Made by a program: the position numbers and the translations under genes
Shown: piece by piece, positions 7,898 through 18,277 of the stretch
Layout: each line of letters starts with the position of its first letter
How positions within the stretch are numbered: the stretch's first letter is position 1
Assembly: GCA_029194665.1 (NCBI GenBank)
Contig: JARFXO010000004.1
Span: forward strand, 248,001-312,000
DNA length: 64,000 nucleotides
Direction of reading: 5' to 3'
DNA from: Nitrospira sp.
GTDB lineage: Bacteria > Nitrospirota > Nitrospiria > Nitrospirales > Nitrospiraceae
The notes under the pieces: generated by a model
The model's database searches: none
Seen by the model: only the letters and a program-made list of their open reading frames with translations
Told to the model about the DNA's origin: nothing

Positions 7898-9289
7898 ATG
7901 CATCTGATCGTCGTCGGGTTAAGTCACAAGACGGCTCCCGTCGAGATCCGAGAGCGGGTGGCTGTTCCCGAAAGCCGACTCGGCGAAGCCCTCACCCGTC
8001 TATGTTCTTATCCCGGTGTCAAGGAAGGCATCCTCCTCTCGACCTGTAATCGAGTCGAAGTGTACTCAGTTGTCGACAATATTGAATCCGGATATGGCCG
8101 TATCCAAGAATTTCTAGCCGACACGCATCTGTCGTTGTCTTCCGAGCAGTTGACCCCGCATCTCTACTGGCATACCGGGGATCGAGCGATCGGTCACTTG
8201 TTCAGAGTCGCAGCCAGTCTAGATTCAATGATTATCGGAGAATCTCAAATCCTGGGACAACTGAAAGATGCGTTTGAAGTCGCGCTGGCCTATAAAACGA
8301 CCGGCGTCATCATGAACAAGGTCGTCAAGAAGGCGATCTCAGTCGCCAAGCGTGTGCGGACCGAAACGAAAATTTCTGAAATGGCGGTGTCGGTCAGCTA
8401 TGCTGCCGTTGAGCTGGCCAAGAAGATTTTTTCGAATCTGCACGAGAAGACGGTGCTGTTGGTCGGTGCCGGGGAAATGGCGAAGCTGGCCGCGCGCCAT
8501 CTGATCGCTCAAGGTGTGGGGCATGTGCGTATCACGACAAGAACTCCACAGCATGCGGTTGATCTCGCCGCCAAGTTCGGCGGCACGGCGGTTCCATTCG
8601 ATCAGTTCAAGGATGATATGGCCTCAGCGGATATTGTTCTCGTTTCGACGGGTGCGGCACATTATCTGGTCGGGGCAGAGGATGTACGTCGTGCGGTCGA
8701 AGAACGTATGAACCGTCCGATGTTCTTGATCGATATTTCGGTTCCCCGAAACATCGATCCGGCCGTTCGGCACGTCGACAATGCGTTTCTCTTCGACATC
8801 GATGATCTGAAACATCGAGTTGAACAGAACCGAGCCGAGCGAGTGCAGGAGTCGGAGAAGGCCGAGAGAATGGTTGTGGAAGAAGTGACCACCCTGGTGG
8901 ACTGGATGAAATCCCTGGAGGTCACGCCGACGATCGTTGCGCTCAGGAACCGCGTCGATGATATGAGGCGGGCGGAGGTCGACAAGGTGCTCGCGCGACT
9001 GCCACATCTGTCTCCTCAGGAGCGCGAACTGGTTGAAGGCCTTGCCTCCTCGATCGTGAACAAATTGATTCATCGCACGATGGTCACCCTCAAGGCCGAA
9101 GTCAACTCGTCGAGCGGTCCTGCGTTCGTCGAAGCGGCGCGTCGGTTTTTTTCTCTCGACCTGCAATCGCCGTCTGTTCAACAGATCGAGACGTACAGGC
9201 AATCGACGCATTACCAGGCCGAAAGCCCCGCAGAGTCGGGTGCCGAGGATCCAGTTCCGGAAACGTCGATCCATAAACGAACCCGCTGA
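7898..9289 (+). CDS. hemA: Glutamyl-tRNA reductase
   Basis: 463 residues. It reduces glutamyl-tRNA to glutamate-1-semialdehyde, the committed step of the C5 route to 5-aminolevulinate. The catalytic cysteine is C50 in LLSTCNRVEVY. The substrate-binding SLDSMIIGESQILGQLK follows near residue 108, and the NADPH fold begins at VLLVGAGEMAKLAARHL near residue 190. The C-terminal dimerisation helix is present and the length is normal. It sits 18 bp after ccsA and 28 bp before hemC. No hemL (glutamate semialdehyde aminotransferase) is in the window, so it must lie elsewhere. Confidence 0.97.
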   Translation: MHLIVVGLSHKTAPVEIRERVAVPESRLGEALTRLCSYPGVKEGILLSTCNRVEVYSVVDNIESGYGRIQEFLADTHLSLSSEQLTPHLYWHTGDRAIGHLFRVAASLDSMIIGESQILGQLKDAFEVALAYKTTGVIMNKVVKKAISVAKRVRTETKISEMAVSVSYAAVELAKKIFSNLHEKTVLLVGAGEMAKLAARHLIAQGVGHVRITTRTPQHAVDLAAKFGGTAVPFDQFKDDMASADIVLVSTGAAHYLVGAEDVRRAVEERMNRPMFLIDISVPRNIDPAVRHVDNAFLFDIDDLKHRVEQNRAERVQESEKAERMVVEEVTTLVDWMKSLEVTPTIVALRNRVDDMRRAEVDKVLARLPHLSPQERELVEGLASSIVNKLIHRTMVTLKAEVNSSSGPAFVEAARRFFSLDLQSPSVQQIETYRQSTHYQAESPAESGAEDPVPETSIHKRTR

Positions 9290-9316
9290 TCGGCGGGCTA
9301 CGAAAAGAGTCTCAAC

Positions 9317-10264
9317 GTGTCGATACAGAACGGCAGGCGTTCAACCTTGGTTCTTGGGACGAGAGGGAGCAAATTGGCGCTTTGTCAAAGCGAATGGTTC
9401 CAATCCAAGGTTCAGGAGGTCGCGCCGGATGTCCGGGTTTTGCTCAAGAAGATTCACACCTCCGGCGACAAGATTGTCGACGTGCCCTTGGCAAAAATCG
9501 GAGGGAAAGGCTTGTTCGTCAAAGAAATTGAGGACGCGTTGCTCGCCGGTGAGATCGATTTTGCCGTTCACAGCATGAAGGATGTTCCGGCGCAATTGCC
9601 CGAAGGGCTTGAAATTCTCTGTATTCCTCAACGTGAGGATGTTCGTGATGCCTTGATCAGTCGTGCAGGGTACTCGTTTCAGGAACTTCCATTGGGAGCC
9701 ACCATCGGGACTGCAAGCCTCCGACGCCAGGCTCAACTGTTGCAGGCCAGACCAGACCTGAAGATCGCGATGCTGCGGGGCAACCTGGATACACGATTGA
9801 GAAAACTCAAAGAGGGACAGTTCGATGCCATCGTCTTGGCAGCTGCGGGCCTGCATCGGTTGGGATGGTCACAGACCATCACGGAATATCTACCCTTCAG
9901 GCTCAGTCTGCCTGCGATCGGACAGGGAGCGCTTGGTATCGAAGGTCGGACCAACGATGCATTCGTGCATTCGGTCTTAGCCCGACTCAATCATCAAGCC
10001 ACCCATACAACTGTGACAGCAGAACGGGCTTTTTTGCATCGTCTAGAGGGAGGCTGTCAAGTGCCCATTGCAGCCCATGCAACTCTATCCGGCGAGGGGC
10101 TCGTATTGGAGGGTCTCGTCGCCACGGTCGATGGGAAGACCGTTATTCGCGATCGGATGGAGGGGATACATCGGCGGGCTCACGCTCTGGGTGTTCAGTT
10201 GGCTGAACGACTGCTGACTCGGGGAGGGGACAAAATTCTTCGGGAGATTTACGGGTCAGCATGA
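9317..10264 (+). CDS. hemC: Hydroxymethylbilane synthase (porphobilinogen deaminase)
   Basis: 315 residues, GTG start. Polymerises four porphobilinogens into hydroxymethylbilane. LGTRGSKLALCQSE near residue 13, HSMKDVP near 85, GTASLRRQAQL near 131 and the dipyrromethane-cofactor cysteine C247 in LEGGCQVPIA are all present. The stop codon overlaps the ATG of the next gene (ATGA), so translation is probably coupled to uroporphyrinogen III synthesis. Cytosolic. Confidence 0.97.
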   Translation: MSIQNGRRSTLVLGTRGSKLALCQSEWFQSKVQEVAPDVRVLLKKIHTSGDKIVDVPLAKIGGKGLFVKEIEDALLAGEIDFAVHSMKDVPAQLPEGLEILCIPQREDVRDALISRAGYSFQELPLGATIGTASLRRQAQLLQARPDLKIAMLRGNLDTRLRKLKEGQFDAIVLAAAGLHRLGWSQTITEYLPFRLSLPAIGQGALGIEGRTNDAFVHSVLARLNHQATHTTVTAERAFLHRLEGGCQVPIAAHATLSGEGLVLEGLVATVDGKTVIRDRMEGIHRRAHALGVQLAERLLTRGGDKILREIYGSA

Positions 10265-11832
10265 ACCTGGTACGACAAAAAAAGGGGAAGGTCTATTTGG
10301 TCGGAGCCGGTCCCGGAGATCCTGGGCTCTTGACCCTGCGAGGAAAGGAGTGTCTTGGGCAGGCTGACGTGGTTCTCTACGATTATCTGGCGAACCCCGC
10401 TCTCCTTACCCATGCCCAGGACCAAGCGGAGCGAGTCTATGTCGGGCGCAGGGGAAGAGGAAAGTACTCTGAACAGGAGGCCATCAACTGTCTGCTGATT
10501 GAGCGAGCAAATGCGGGCAACGTGGTCGTGCGGTTGAAGGGAGGCGATCCGTTTGTCTTTGGACGAGGAGGCGAAGAAGCAGAAGTGCTGGCAGAGGCGG
10601 GGATCGAATTTGAGGTGGTTCCCGGGGTGACTGCCGCAGTGGCGGTGCCTGCCTACGCCGGGATTCCCGTGACTCATCGAACGTTGGCATCTACGCTGAC
10701 GATTGTCACCGGGCATGAGGATCCGGAGAAGCCCTCCACGACTCTGGACTGGTCAAGGCTTGCGATGAGCCAGGGTACGGTCGTCTTTCTCATGGGTATG
10801 AAAAACCTTTCAACGATCTCGACTCGTCTTATCGAAGAAGGGCTGGCGCCGACGACACCCGTGGCCATTACCCGGTGGGGGACAAGGGTTTCCCAGCAAA
10901 CCGTTGTCGGCACGTTAGCCGATATCGTTCAAAAAGCCGGAGCGCTGAGGATGGAGCCGCCGACCGTCATCGTCGTGGGAGAGGTTGTTCGACTCAGGCC
11001 GAAACTCGACTGGTTCGAGCGACGCCCGCTCTTTGGGAAACGGGTGCTCATGACGCGAGCGAAAGAACAGGCTGGCGAATTAGCCGCTCGATTGACAGGG
11101 TATGGAGCTGAACCGGTGGAAGCTCCGACGATCAGGATCGTTCCTCCTCTCGACTGGGGGCCTGTCGATCATGCGATCTCCAAGATCGGGACGTACGACC
11201 GGATTATTTTTACCAGCGTCAACGGCGTGAGCCGTTTCATGACCAGGCTCTTTGCTCGTGGGCTCGATTCACGATGCTTGGCCGGACGGCAGCTGTGCTG
11301 CATCGGGCCTCGCACGGCTCAGGAGCTGGAAAAGTTTGGTGTCAGAGCCGATCTGGTTCCGTCGGATTATCAGGCGGAAGGACTGTTAGCTGAACTGAAT
11401 CGGCGAGAGGTAGAAAACACCCACATCCTGATCCCTCGGGCGGAAGTGGCTAGAGAACTCTTGCCGAACGAACTGCGCGCAGCCGGGGCGCATGTCGACG
11501 TCATCCCCGTGTACCGCACGCTCACATCGGAACAAAATCCCAGTGGGTGGCAACAGGAGCTGATGGATCATCGGATTCATGTCGTCACGTTTACCAGCTC
11601 TTCCACGGTCCGCAACTTTGTCGCGATGCTCGGCGGTGCGGAAGCGGTGAAGCCGCTTTTGCAATCCGTGCTGATTGCTTGCATCGGACCCATCACAGCC
11701 AAGACGGCAGAGGAATATGGTTTGACGGTCTCAATCATGCCGAGCGAGAATACGATTCCCGCACTGGTGGACAAGATCGCCCACCATTATGATGGAAGCC
11801 GTGCGCAGGTGACGACGGGAGCGCTGGAGTGA
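10261..11832 (+). CDS. Fused uroporphyrinogen-III C-methyltransferase / uroporphyrinogen-III synthase
   Basis: 523 residues carrying two enzymes. Residues 1-250 are a SUMT/CobA methylase (VYLVGAGPGDPGLLTLRG, RLKGGDPFVFGRGGEEAE, PGVTAAVAVPAYAGIPVTHR), which forms precorrin-2 on the way to sirohaem and corrinoids. Residues about 260-520 are a HemD uroporphyrinogen-III synthase (RVLMTRAKEQAGELAARL, FTSVNGVSRFM, TFTSSSTVRNFV). The fusion places the branch point between haem and sirohaem in one polypeptide, an arrangement known from several bacterial groups. It overlaps hemC by four bases. Confidence 0.96.
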   Translation: MNLVRQKKGKVYLVGAGPGDPGLLTLRGKECLGQADVVLYDYLANPALLTHAQDQAERVYVGRRGRGKYSEQEAINCLLIERANAGNVVVRLKGGDPFVFGRGGEEAEVLAEAGIEFEVVPGVTAAVAVPAYAGIPVTHRTLASTLTIVTGHEDPEKPSTTLDWSRLAMSQGTVVFLMGMKNLSTISTRLIEEGLAPTTPVAITRWGTRVSQQTVVGTLADIVQKAGALRMEPPTVIVVGEVVRLRPKLDWFERRPLFGKRVLMTRAKEQAGELAARLTGYGAEPVEAPTIRIVPPLDWGPVDHAISKIGTYDRIIFTSVNGVSRFMTRLFARGLDSRCLAGRQLCCIGPRTAQELEKFGVRADLVPSDYQAEGLLAELNRREVENTHILIPRAEVARELLPNELRAAGAHVDVIPVYRTLTSEQNPSGWQQELMDHRIHVVTFTSSSTVRNFVAMLGGAEAVKPLLQSVLIACIGPITAKTAEEYGLTVSIMPSENTIPALVDKIAHHYDGSRAQVTTGALE

Positions 11833-11881
11833 CGAATGCACGCAAGATGTAGGATGGGTTCTTACAAGGAGGGAGGGTGAG

Positions 11882-12274
11882 ATGGTCCCTGTAAAGTCAT
11901 TCATGATTCCCCGAGAAAAGTTCGTGACGGTGCCTCGTGACACCGATGCTCAGACGGCCGCCCGGATCATGCGGGACCGCGAGATCGGCAGTTTGTTCGT
12001 GACCAACGATCGCGAGATTATCGGCATTATCACGGATACGGATATGGTGCGCCGAGTGGTTGCGGCTGGGACAGCTGCAACCCAGACGACGGTCGAACAA
12101 ATCATGTCGGCGCCGATCATGACCATTGAAGAGAGCAAGACGTTGCTCGATGCCAACGATTTGATGGCGCAATCCCATCTCCGCCATCTCGGGGTCACGC
12201 GCGAGGGGAAGCTGGTCGGGGTTATTTCCGTTCGCGACCTTGTCGTGTTCTTGACGAACCTTCCAAGAAAGTAA
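11882..12274 (+). CDS. Two-CBS-domain protein within the haem operon
   Basis: 130 residues forming one Bateman module: repeats near residues 8-60 and 70-127 ending in [14 protein letters not shown] and [14 protein letters not shown]. No catalytic domain. A good ribosome-binding site (GGAGGG) precedes the ATG. It lies 50 bp after the cobA-hemD fusion and 9 bp before hemB, so it should be co-transcribed with haem genes; a nucleotide-sensing partner for the pathway is possible but unproven. Its repeats resemble those of the protein at 643-1479. Confidence 0.88.
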   Translation: MVPVKSFMIPREKFVTVPRDTDAQTAARIMRDREIGSLFVTNDREIIGIITDTDMVRRVVAAGTAATQTTVEQIMSAPIMTIEESKTLLDANDLMAQSHLRHLGVTREGKLVGVISVRDLVVFLTNLPRK

Positions 12275-12282
12275 GACGAGGC

Positions 12283-13254
12283 ATGGGGTTTCCGATCCAG
12301 CGGCTTCGACGACTGAGACAGCATGAATCGTTGCGTCGGATGGTACGTGAAACGGCGCTGTCCTCGTCGGATTTTATCTACCCGCTGTTCGTGGTCGAGG
12401 GACAGGATCGCCGTGAAGAGATTGCGTCGATGCCGGGCCAATGTCGGCTGTCCGTCGATCGTCTGATCAAAGAGGCGGGAGAGATTCAGGCCTTAGGGAT
12501 TCCGGCCATCATGCTATTTGGGATACCGACGCACAAGGACGAACGTGGCAGCTCAGCGTGGGATCCGAACGGCATCGTGCAGCGGGCGATCAGGGCCGTC
12601 AAACAATACGTACCGGGGTTGCTGGTGATCACGGATGTCTGTATCGACGAATACACCAGCCACGGACATTGCGGACTCGTCAAGGACGGAAAAGTGCTTA
12701 ACGATGAGACGCTCGAATGTCTCGCGGTGATGGCACGTTCTCATGCTGAGGCAGGCACCGATATGGTTGCGCCGTCGGATATGATGGATGGTCGTGTTGC
12801 TGCGATCAGGCGCGAATTAGATCGCGCCGGGTTCTCTGATCTGCCGATCCTGGCCTATGCAGCCAAGTTCTCCTCCTGTTTCTATGCGCCTTTTCGCGAC
12901 GCGGCCTTTTCCAGCCCTCAATTCGGTGACCGCCAGTCCTATCAGATGGATCCGGCTAATGCGCGCGAAGCGCTGCGCGAGATCGATCTCGATATCGATG
13001 AAGGTGCCGATATCGTGATGGTCAAGCCGGCGCTGCCTTACCTGGACATCATTGCGAGGGCCCGTGCGCACACGCTTCTCCCACTGGCGGCGTATCAGGT
13101 GAGCGGGGAGTACAGTATGATTAAGGCGGCAGCGAGAGCAGGGTGGCTCGATGAATCACGTGCCATGATGGAATCGCTGTTGGCGATCAAACGGGCTGGA
13201 GCCGATCTGATCCTGTCGTACTTTGCGAAAGACGTCGCCAAGCTCCTTCATTGA
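12283..13254 (+). CDS. hemB: Delta-aminolevulinic acid dehydratase (porphobilinogen synthase)
   Basis: 323 residues. Condenses two 5-aminolevulinates to porphobilinogen. Both active-site lysines are present: K195 in [11 protein letters not shown] and K248 in [11 protein letters not shown]. The metal site reads [15 protein letters not shown]120 and C130 are kept, but the middle position, cysteine C122 in zinc enzymes, is aspartate (D122). This is neither the full three-cysteine zinc site nor the all-aspartate/alanine magnesium type. Placed between the CBS gene and ribF; order in the operon is hemA-C-D-B. Confidence 0.97.
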   Translation: MGFPIQRLRRLRQHESLRRMVRETALSSSDFIYPLFVVEGQDRREEIASMPGQCRLSVDRLIKEAGEIQALGIPAIMLFGIPTHKDERGSSAWDPNGIVQRAIRAVKQYVPGLLVITDVCIDEYTSHGHCGLVKDGKVLNDETLECLAVMARSHAEAGTDMVAPSDMMDGRVAAIRRELDRAGFSDLPILAYAAKFSSCFYAPFRDAAFSSPQFGDRQSYQMDPANAREALREIDLDIDEGADIVMVKPALPYLDIIARARAHTLLPLAAYQVSGEYSMIKAAARAGWLDESRAMMESLLAIKRAGADLILSYFAKDVAKLLH

Positions 13255-13260
13255 TCGACG

Positions 13261-14208
13261 ATGAGAGTGACCGGCGGATATTCGGACGAAGACGTGCGGC
13301 CGTATCCGGTGGGAACCATCGGGAATTTCGACGGCCATCATCTCGGTCACCAGGCGCTCCTAAAACAGGTGGTCGAGACGGCGCGCCGAGCCTCTGGAAC
13401 GGCTGTCGTCCTGACGTTTGACCCTCACCCGGTGAAAATCCTCGCGCCTCACGTTGACTTGCGGTTCTTGACGAGCGTGGAAGAAAAGCATGCCCGTTTC
13501 GAACAAGCCGGAATCGATGAACTGGTCTCCCTGGGCTTTACCCAAGCATTTGCCGCACTCCCTGCGGAGATGTTCGCCGAGCAGGTCCTCTTCAAAGGGC
13601 TCGGACTAAAAGAGATATTCGTCGGTCAACATTTTGCCTTTGGGCACAAGCGAGAAGGACGGATCGGCGATTTGATCACGCTCGGCAAACGATTCGGCTT
13701 TATCGTCCATCCGATTCCTCCCGTGGTGATCGACGGAGGAGTGGTTAGCTCGACGAGAATCAGGCAGCTCATCGTCGCGGGACATGTCGATCAAGCGGCT
13801 GTCTTGTTGGGACGATGCTATGCTCTGAGCGGAGTCGTATCTTCCGGCGAGAGGAGAGGGCGAACATTAGGATGTCCTACCGCGAACCTTCGGTTACCGC
13901 CGGACCGCGTGATCCCTGGCGACGGAATCTATGCAGCTGTCGCAATGCTGGGCCAAGAGCGACATGATTCGGTCGCCTATATCGGTACTAGACCGACCTT
14001 TGATGGTGGGGAGCGTGGATTGGAAGTATCGATTCTGGACGGAATCCACGAACTGTATGGGCGAACGCTCACGGTTGAGTTTATCGGTCGTATCCGGGGC
14101 GATGCACAGTTTGCCGGCGGAGATGCTCTGAGTCGGCAAATCACGGCCGATATGGATTCTGCGAGGGGCATCTTACGTCGATATCATAAAACAATCGGAG
14201 GACGCTGA
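13261..14208 (+). CDS. ribF: Bifunctional riboflavin kinase / FAD synthetase
   Basis: 315 residues. The N-terminal FMN adenylyltransferase domain shows GTIGNFDGHHLGHQALL with the HxGH nucleotidyl-transfer motif, then FVGQHFAFGHKREG and VSSTRIRQLI. The C-terminal riboflavin kinase domain carries GRTLGCPTANL, GIYAA and the catalytic-region glutamate in LEVSILD. Produces FMN and FAD in the cytosol. It starts 6 bp after hemB, so it shares the operon. Confidence 0.95.
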   Translation: MRVTGGYSDEDVRPYPVGTIGNFDGHHLGHQALLKQVVETARRASGTAVVLTFDPHPVKILAPHVDLRFLTSVEEKHARFEQAGIDELVSLGFTQAFAALPAEMFAEQVLFKGLGLKEIFVGQHFAFGHKREGRIGDLITLGKRFGFIVHPIPPVVIDGGVVSSTRIRQLIVAGHVDQAAVLLGRCYALSGVVSSGERRGRTLGCPTANLRLPPDRVIPGDGIYAAVAMLGQERHDSVAYIGTRPTFDGGERGLEVSILDGIHELYGRTLTVEFIGRIRGDAQFAGGDALSRQITADMDSARGILRRYHKTIGGR

Positions 14209-14212
14209 GTCT

Positions 14213-15688
14213 TTGGAACGGGCCTTAAACAGCTCCCTCAACAAGATGGCCTGGCCTCCGCTGTTGCATCGGGTCGTTCGAACCGTTCGGTCCAGAAGCC
14301 TCTTGCTCTGCGGACAGCACATAGTGGTTGCCGTCTCAGGCGGGGCAGATTCCGTCGCACTGCTATCGATTCTGCATCGTCTCCGGTCGAGCTGGAAGCT
14401 GACGCTGTCAGCCGTTCATTGCAACTATGGACTGCGAGGAGATGAGTCTGAAGGGGACCAGCAATTTGTGGAGGCCTATTGCCGAGAGCTCGGGGTGCCT
14501 CTCCATGTTCGGCGGGTTGGATTTCAGGTCGGTACGCGCAAGGCCTCGCTGCAGGCTGAAGCCCGTGACCTCCGCTATCGGGTGATGCAGGAGGTTGCCG
14601 AGAGGTGCGGGGCCGATCGTATCGCCGTAGGCCATACGGCGGACGATCAGGCAGAAACGGTCTTGCTGTGGATGCTCCGTGGTGCAGGACTGACGGGTCT
14701 TTCCGGCATGCCGGCATTCCGCAATAACAAGGTTATTCGGCCTCTCTATGACACCAAGCGGCAAGAAATCCTGACGTACCTTCGCACGGCAGGATTGTCG
14801 TTTCGCGAGGACTCCAGCAATTTCCAACCACGTTACTTGCGAAATCGAGTGAGGAGCGAGGTCATCCCAATTCTGAATCGACTGGTCCCGTCAAGCGTTG
14901 ATGCGCTCTGCAGGCTCGCGGATATCTGCCGAGAAGACGATCACTATCTGGATCAGCAGGTCGCCATCCTCTCCTCTTCCGCTTCCGCAGTGGAACGGGG
15001 ATCGACGGGAGACTGGTCGATCGATCGCATGTTTCTTCTCGATCTTCCGCACGCACTTCAACGGCGTTGCATCCGAAACCTTTTTCGCCAGCATGACGAT
15101 CGATTTCACTCACCCAGTATCCGAACGGTTGATCGCATCATTCGCTTGGCCTCCAAGAGGGAATCTGGTTCGAGTCTCGACGTGAAGGGAGGGCTGGTTG
15201 TTGTCGGTGATCGCCATCTACGGTTTGTTCCGTTTCCAGCGCGGGAGAGCTCGCATGCTGGACCACCGTACCGGAGATGTCAGGCACTTTTTTCTGTGCC
15301 AGGAGAGGTCATATGGCCTGGAACGAGACAACGACTTCAGGTACAACAGCAGTCACGAAACCAACTTGGCGTTGGTCCTCTCGGAAAGGATCGTATTCTG
15401 GTCGATGCGGATCGAGTGTCTCAGCCACTGATGGTACGGAACTGGTTGCCGGGAGACCGATTTCATCCCTCCGGTATGGGAGGGCATTCGAAGAAGCTGC
15501 AGGATGTTTTTACAGATCTGAAGATCCCGATTGCGGCCCGATCGCTGATTCCCCTGGTCGTGGCGCCCGAGGGAATCCTGTGGGTCGTTGGTTATCGGCA
15601 GGATGGTCGCTGGATACCCACTGCCGCGACGGAACGCTGTTTGCTGTTCACTTCTGATAGTTTATCTTTGAGGGAAGGGACTGAGTGA
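14213..15688 (+). CDS. tilS: tRNA(Ile)-lysidine synthase
   Basis: 491 residues. The PP-loop AVSGGADSVALLSIL lies near residue 42, with YGLRGDES and GHTADDQAETVLLWMLRGAG following; these define the N-type ATP pyrophosphatase of TilS. A C-terminal substrate-binding domain (NWLPGDRFHPSGM, KKLQDVFTDLKIP) completes it. It changes C34 of tRNA-Ile2 (CAU) to lysidine so that AUA is read as isoleucine. The start used is a TTG at 14213 with GGAGG about 11 bases upstream; an ATG at 14246 is the alternative. tilS-hpt-ftsH is a widely conserved gene order. Confidence 0.94.
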   Translation: MERALNSSLNKMAWPPLLHRVVRTVRSRSLLLCGQHIVVAVSGGADSVALLSILHRLRSSWKLTLSAVHCNYGLRGDESEGDQQFVEAYCRELGVPLHVRRVGFQVGTRKASLQAEARDLRYRVMQEVAERCGADRIAVGHTADDQAETVLLWMLRGAGLTGLSGMPAFRNNKVIRPLYDTKRQEILTYLRTAGLSFREDSSNFQPRYLRNRVRSEVIPILNRLVPSSVDALCRLADICREDDHYLDQQVAILSSSASAVERGSTGDWSIDRMFLLDLPHALQRRCIRNLFRQHDDRFHSPSIRTVDRIIRLASKRESGSSLDVKGGLVVVGDRHLRFVPFPARESSHAGPPYRRCQALFSVPGEVIWPGTRQRLQVQQQSRNQLGVGPLGKDRILVDADRVSQPLMVRNWLPGDRFHPSGMGGHSKKLQDVFTDLKIPIAARSLIPLVVAPEGILWVVGYRQDGRWIPTAATERCLLFTSDSLSLREGTE

Positions 15689-15689
15689 A

Positions 15690-16232
15690 ATGGAACGGAT
15701 ATTCGGACGCCCGATCGTTACCCAGGAGCAAATGCGGAGCCGCATCCGCGATCTGGGAAGACAGATCAGCGCCGACTATGCCGGGAAAGATCTCGTGCTC
15801 ATCGGGGTACTCAAGGGAGCCTATGCATTTTTTGCCGACCTGGCACGAGCGATCCGAATTCCGGTACGGGTAGATTTCATCCTCGTGACGAGCTATGGAA
15901 CGCAGGTGAGGACGACCGGGAAGGTCAAGCTGATGACCGACCTGACCGAAAAGATCAAGGATAGAGACGTGTTGCTGGTTGAGGACATCGTCGATTCTGG
16001 CTTGACCGTTCAATACCTCACAAGGACGTTGGCGAAGCAGAAACCGAGAAGCATCAAAGTTTGTACCTTGCTGAGTAAGCCTGAGCGTCGCGTCGTCAAT
16101 GTGCAGTTGCAGTATATCGGGTTCAGAATTCCGAACAGGTACGTAGTCGGCTACGGACTCGATTACCAACAAAAGTACCGGAACCTTCCGTATCTCGCTG
16201 TCCTCGATCATCCGAGTCAGGAAGAGGAATAA
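15690..16232 (+). CDS. hpt: Hypoxanthine phosphoribosyltransferase
   Basis: 180 residues, one base after the tilS stop. Salvages hypoxanthine (and often guanine) to nucleoside monophosphates using PRPP. The PRPP loop is [16 protein letters not shown] near residues 94-109; [11 protein letters not shown] and the flexible-loop SYG near residue 70 are typical, and the C-terminal [12 protein letters not shown] is the family purine-site pattern. Cytosolic; normal length. Confidence 0.94.
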   Translation: MERIFGRPIVTQEQMRSRIRDLGRQISADYAGKDLVLIGVLKGAYAFFADLARAIRIPVRVDFILVTSYGTQVRTTGKVKLMTDLTEKIKDRDVLLVEDIVDSGLTVQYLTRTLAKQKPRSIKVCTLLSKPERRVVNVQLQYIGFRIPNRYVVGYGLDYQQKYRNLPYLAVLDHPSQEEE

Positions 16233-16250
16233 GAGTTTTCCAGCGAGCTG

Positions 16251-16280
16251 TTGTCAATTTACGCAAGGCTATGTTAACAT
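16251..16280 (+). promoter_or_regulatory. Probable promoter of ftsH
   Basis: TTGTCA (16251-16256), 18-base spacer, TAACAT (16275-16280). It sits in the only sizeable gap (100 bp) of the tilS-hpt-ftsH run, so ftsH could be expressed independently of the haem operon. The -10 matches consensus at four of six positions. Confidence 0.45.
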
Positions 16281-16332
16281 CACCACGAATTCTACATACG
16301 TTGCGTTCAACGTTGTCGCCAAGGAGAACTGG

Positions 16333-18144
16333 ATGAATTCCCGGGTCAAGAACTTGCTTTTCTGGGTGGTGGTCGGCTTGTTCATGATTCTCCTGTTCAA
16401 TCTGTTCAGTGTCCCGACTCACGCACCTGAAGAAGAAGTGATATTCAGCGATTTCATGGCCAAGCTCGACAAGGGTGATTTTGAAAAGGTCATCATTAAG
16501 GGTAATCACATCAGCGGGGTCCTAAAAGACAAGACTCGTATTCGTACCTATTCAGCGGACTACCCTGACCTTGTCAAAGTCCTTCGTGAAAAGGACGTTC
16601 AGATCGAGGTCAAACCACCGGATGAGAGCCCGTGGTATATCACCTTCCTCGTTACGTGGGGACCATTTATCCTCTTCCTTGGCCTCTGGTTTTTCCTGAT
16701 GCGTCAGATGCAAATTGGCGGAAACAAGGCTCTGTCATTTGGAAAGAGTCGAGCACGTATGCTGACGGAAGAGCGAAAAAAGGTCACGTTTTCAGACGTG
16801 GCCGGTGTCGATGAAGCGAAAGAGGAAGTCCTTGAAATCATTGAATTCCTGAAAGACCCTCGGAAGTTTCAAAAGCTCGGTGGACGCATCCCCAAGGGCG
16901 TGCTCGTTGTCGGTCCTCCAGGAACAGGAAAGACGTTGCTGGCCAAGGCGATTGCAGGCGAAGCAGGGGTGCCGTTCTTCAGCATCAGCGGTTCTGACTT
17001 TGTAGAAATGTTTGTCGGCGTCGGAGCTTCACGGGTGCGGGATTTGTTTGAGCAAGGGAAGAAACATGCCCCATGCATTATTTTCATCGATGAAATTGAC
17101 GCGGTCGGCCGCTTACGGGGCGCAGGCCTCGGTGGTGGTCATGACGAACGGGAGCAAACCCTCAATCAGTTGTTAGTAGAAATGGACGGTTTCGACACAA
17201 CCGAAGGAGTTATTTTGGTTGCAGCGACCAATCGCCCCGATGTACTCGACCCGGCTTTGCTGAGGCCTGGACGCTTTGATCGGCAGGTGGTCGTGAATCG
17301 CCCAGACCTCAAGGGCCGTTCGGAAATCTTGAAAGTCCATACGAAAAAAGTTCCTGTCGCTGCGAACGTGGAGCTGGAGAAGATTGCCAGAGGGACACCT
17401 GGGTTTTCCGGCGCAGACTTAGAAAACCTTGTGAATGAAGCGGCGCTGTGGGCGGCCCGTCAGAACAAGAAGGAAGTTGAAAACATCGACTTTGAAATGG
17501 CCAAGGATAAGGTCATGATGGGTGCCGAGCGCAAGAGCATGATTCTCACCGAGGAAGAAAAACGAGTTACGGCTTATCATGAAGCCGGCCACGCGTTGAT
17601 GGCGAAGCTTCTGCCGGGAACCGATCCCGTTCACAAAGTGACGATCATTCCCAGAGGTCGTGCGCTAGGTGTCACGATGCAGCTGCCGACAGATGATCGG
17701 CACAACTATTCGAAAGAGTTTCTCTACAATACCTTGGCGATTCTTATGGGTGGGCGTGTTGCCGAAGAGCTTGTATTCAAACATGTCACGACCGGAGCCG
17801 GGAACGATCTTGAACGTGCGACGGACCTTGCCCGTAAGATGGTATGCGAATGGGGTATGAGCGAGAAGTTGGGACCCCTGACCTTCGGACAGAAGGAAGA
17901 TTCAGTGTTCCTCGGAAGAGACTTTGCCACGAAGCGAGACGTCAGTGATCAGGTTGCGCTTGAGATCGACTTGGAAATCAAGCGATTCGTGACAGAAAAC
18001 TATGAACGTGCTAAACGTGTGCTGACCGAGCAAATGACGAGTCTGAAGGCCTTGGCGGAGGCGCTCCTTGAAAAGGAAGTGCTCGACGCACCGGAGATTG
18101 ATCAGATTCTGTTGCAATCCTCCTCTCAAACTGTTCCAGCCTAA
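16333..18144 (+). CDS. ftsH: ATP-dependent zinc metalloprotease FtsH
   Basis: 603 residues. Two N-terminal membrane segments (about 8-26 and 100-120) flank a periplasmic domain. The AAA+ module has Walker A GPPGTGKT near residue 195, Walker [12 protein letters not shown] near 253 and the second region of homology [20 protein letters not shown]. The zinc motif HEAGH is at about 416-420 with the third ligand in [11 protein letters not shown]. It degrades membrane and short-lived cytosolic proteins as a hexamer in the inner membrane. A ribosome-binding site (AAGGAGA) precedes the ATG. Confidence 0.98.
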   Translation: MNSRVKNLLFWVVVGLFMILLFNLFSVPTHAPEEEVIFSDFMAKLDKGDFEKVIIKGNHISGVLKDKTRIRTYSADYPDLVKVLREKDVQIEVKPPDESPWYITFLVTWGPFILFLGLWFFLMRQMQIGGNKALSFGKSRARMLTEERKKVTFSDVAGVDEAKEEVLEIIEFLKDPRKFQKLGGRIPKGVLVVGPPGTGKTLLAKAIAGEAGVPFFSISGSDFVEMFVGVGASRVRDLFEQGKKHAPCIIFIDEIDAVGRLRGAGLGGGHDEREQTLNQLLVEMDGFDTTEGVILVAATNRPDVLDPALLRPGRFDRQVVVNRPDLKGRSEILKVHTKKVPVAANVELEKIARGTPGFSGADLENLVNEAALWAARQNKKEVENIDFEMAKDKVMMGAERKSMILTEEEKRVTAYHEAGHALMAKLLPGTDPVHKVTIIPRGRALGVTMQLPTDDRHNYSKEFLYNTLAILMGGRVAEELVFKHVTTGAGNDLERATDLARKMVCEWGMSEKLGPLTFGQKEDSVFLGRDFATKRDVSDQVALEIDLEIKRFVTENYERAKRVLTEQMTSLKALAEALLEKEVLDAPEIDQILLQSSSQTVPA

Positions 18145-18277
18145 ATCTATTGTGCCAACGGTTCGTTGGTGTAGGAATCGTTGGTCCCATGGTGCCGTAC
18201 TCATGGGTCGCATTGCGTCTGATTCTTCCATGATGACCGGATCAACAGGTTGGATCTTCCTTCCGTCGGCAGACTAG

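Noticed and set aside
8624..9274. 216-residue open frame on the minus strand
   Set aside because: Lies entirely antisense to hemA, has no family resemblance and mirrors the codon structure of hemA.
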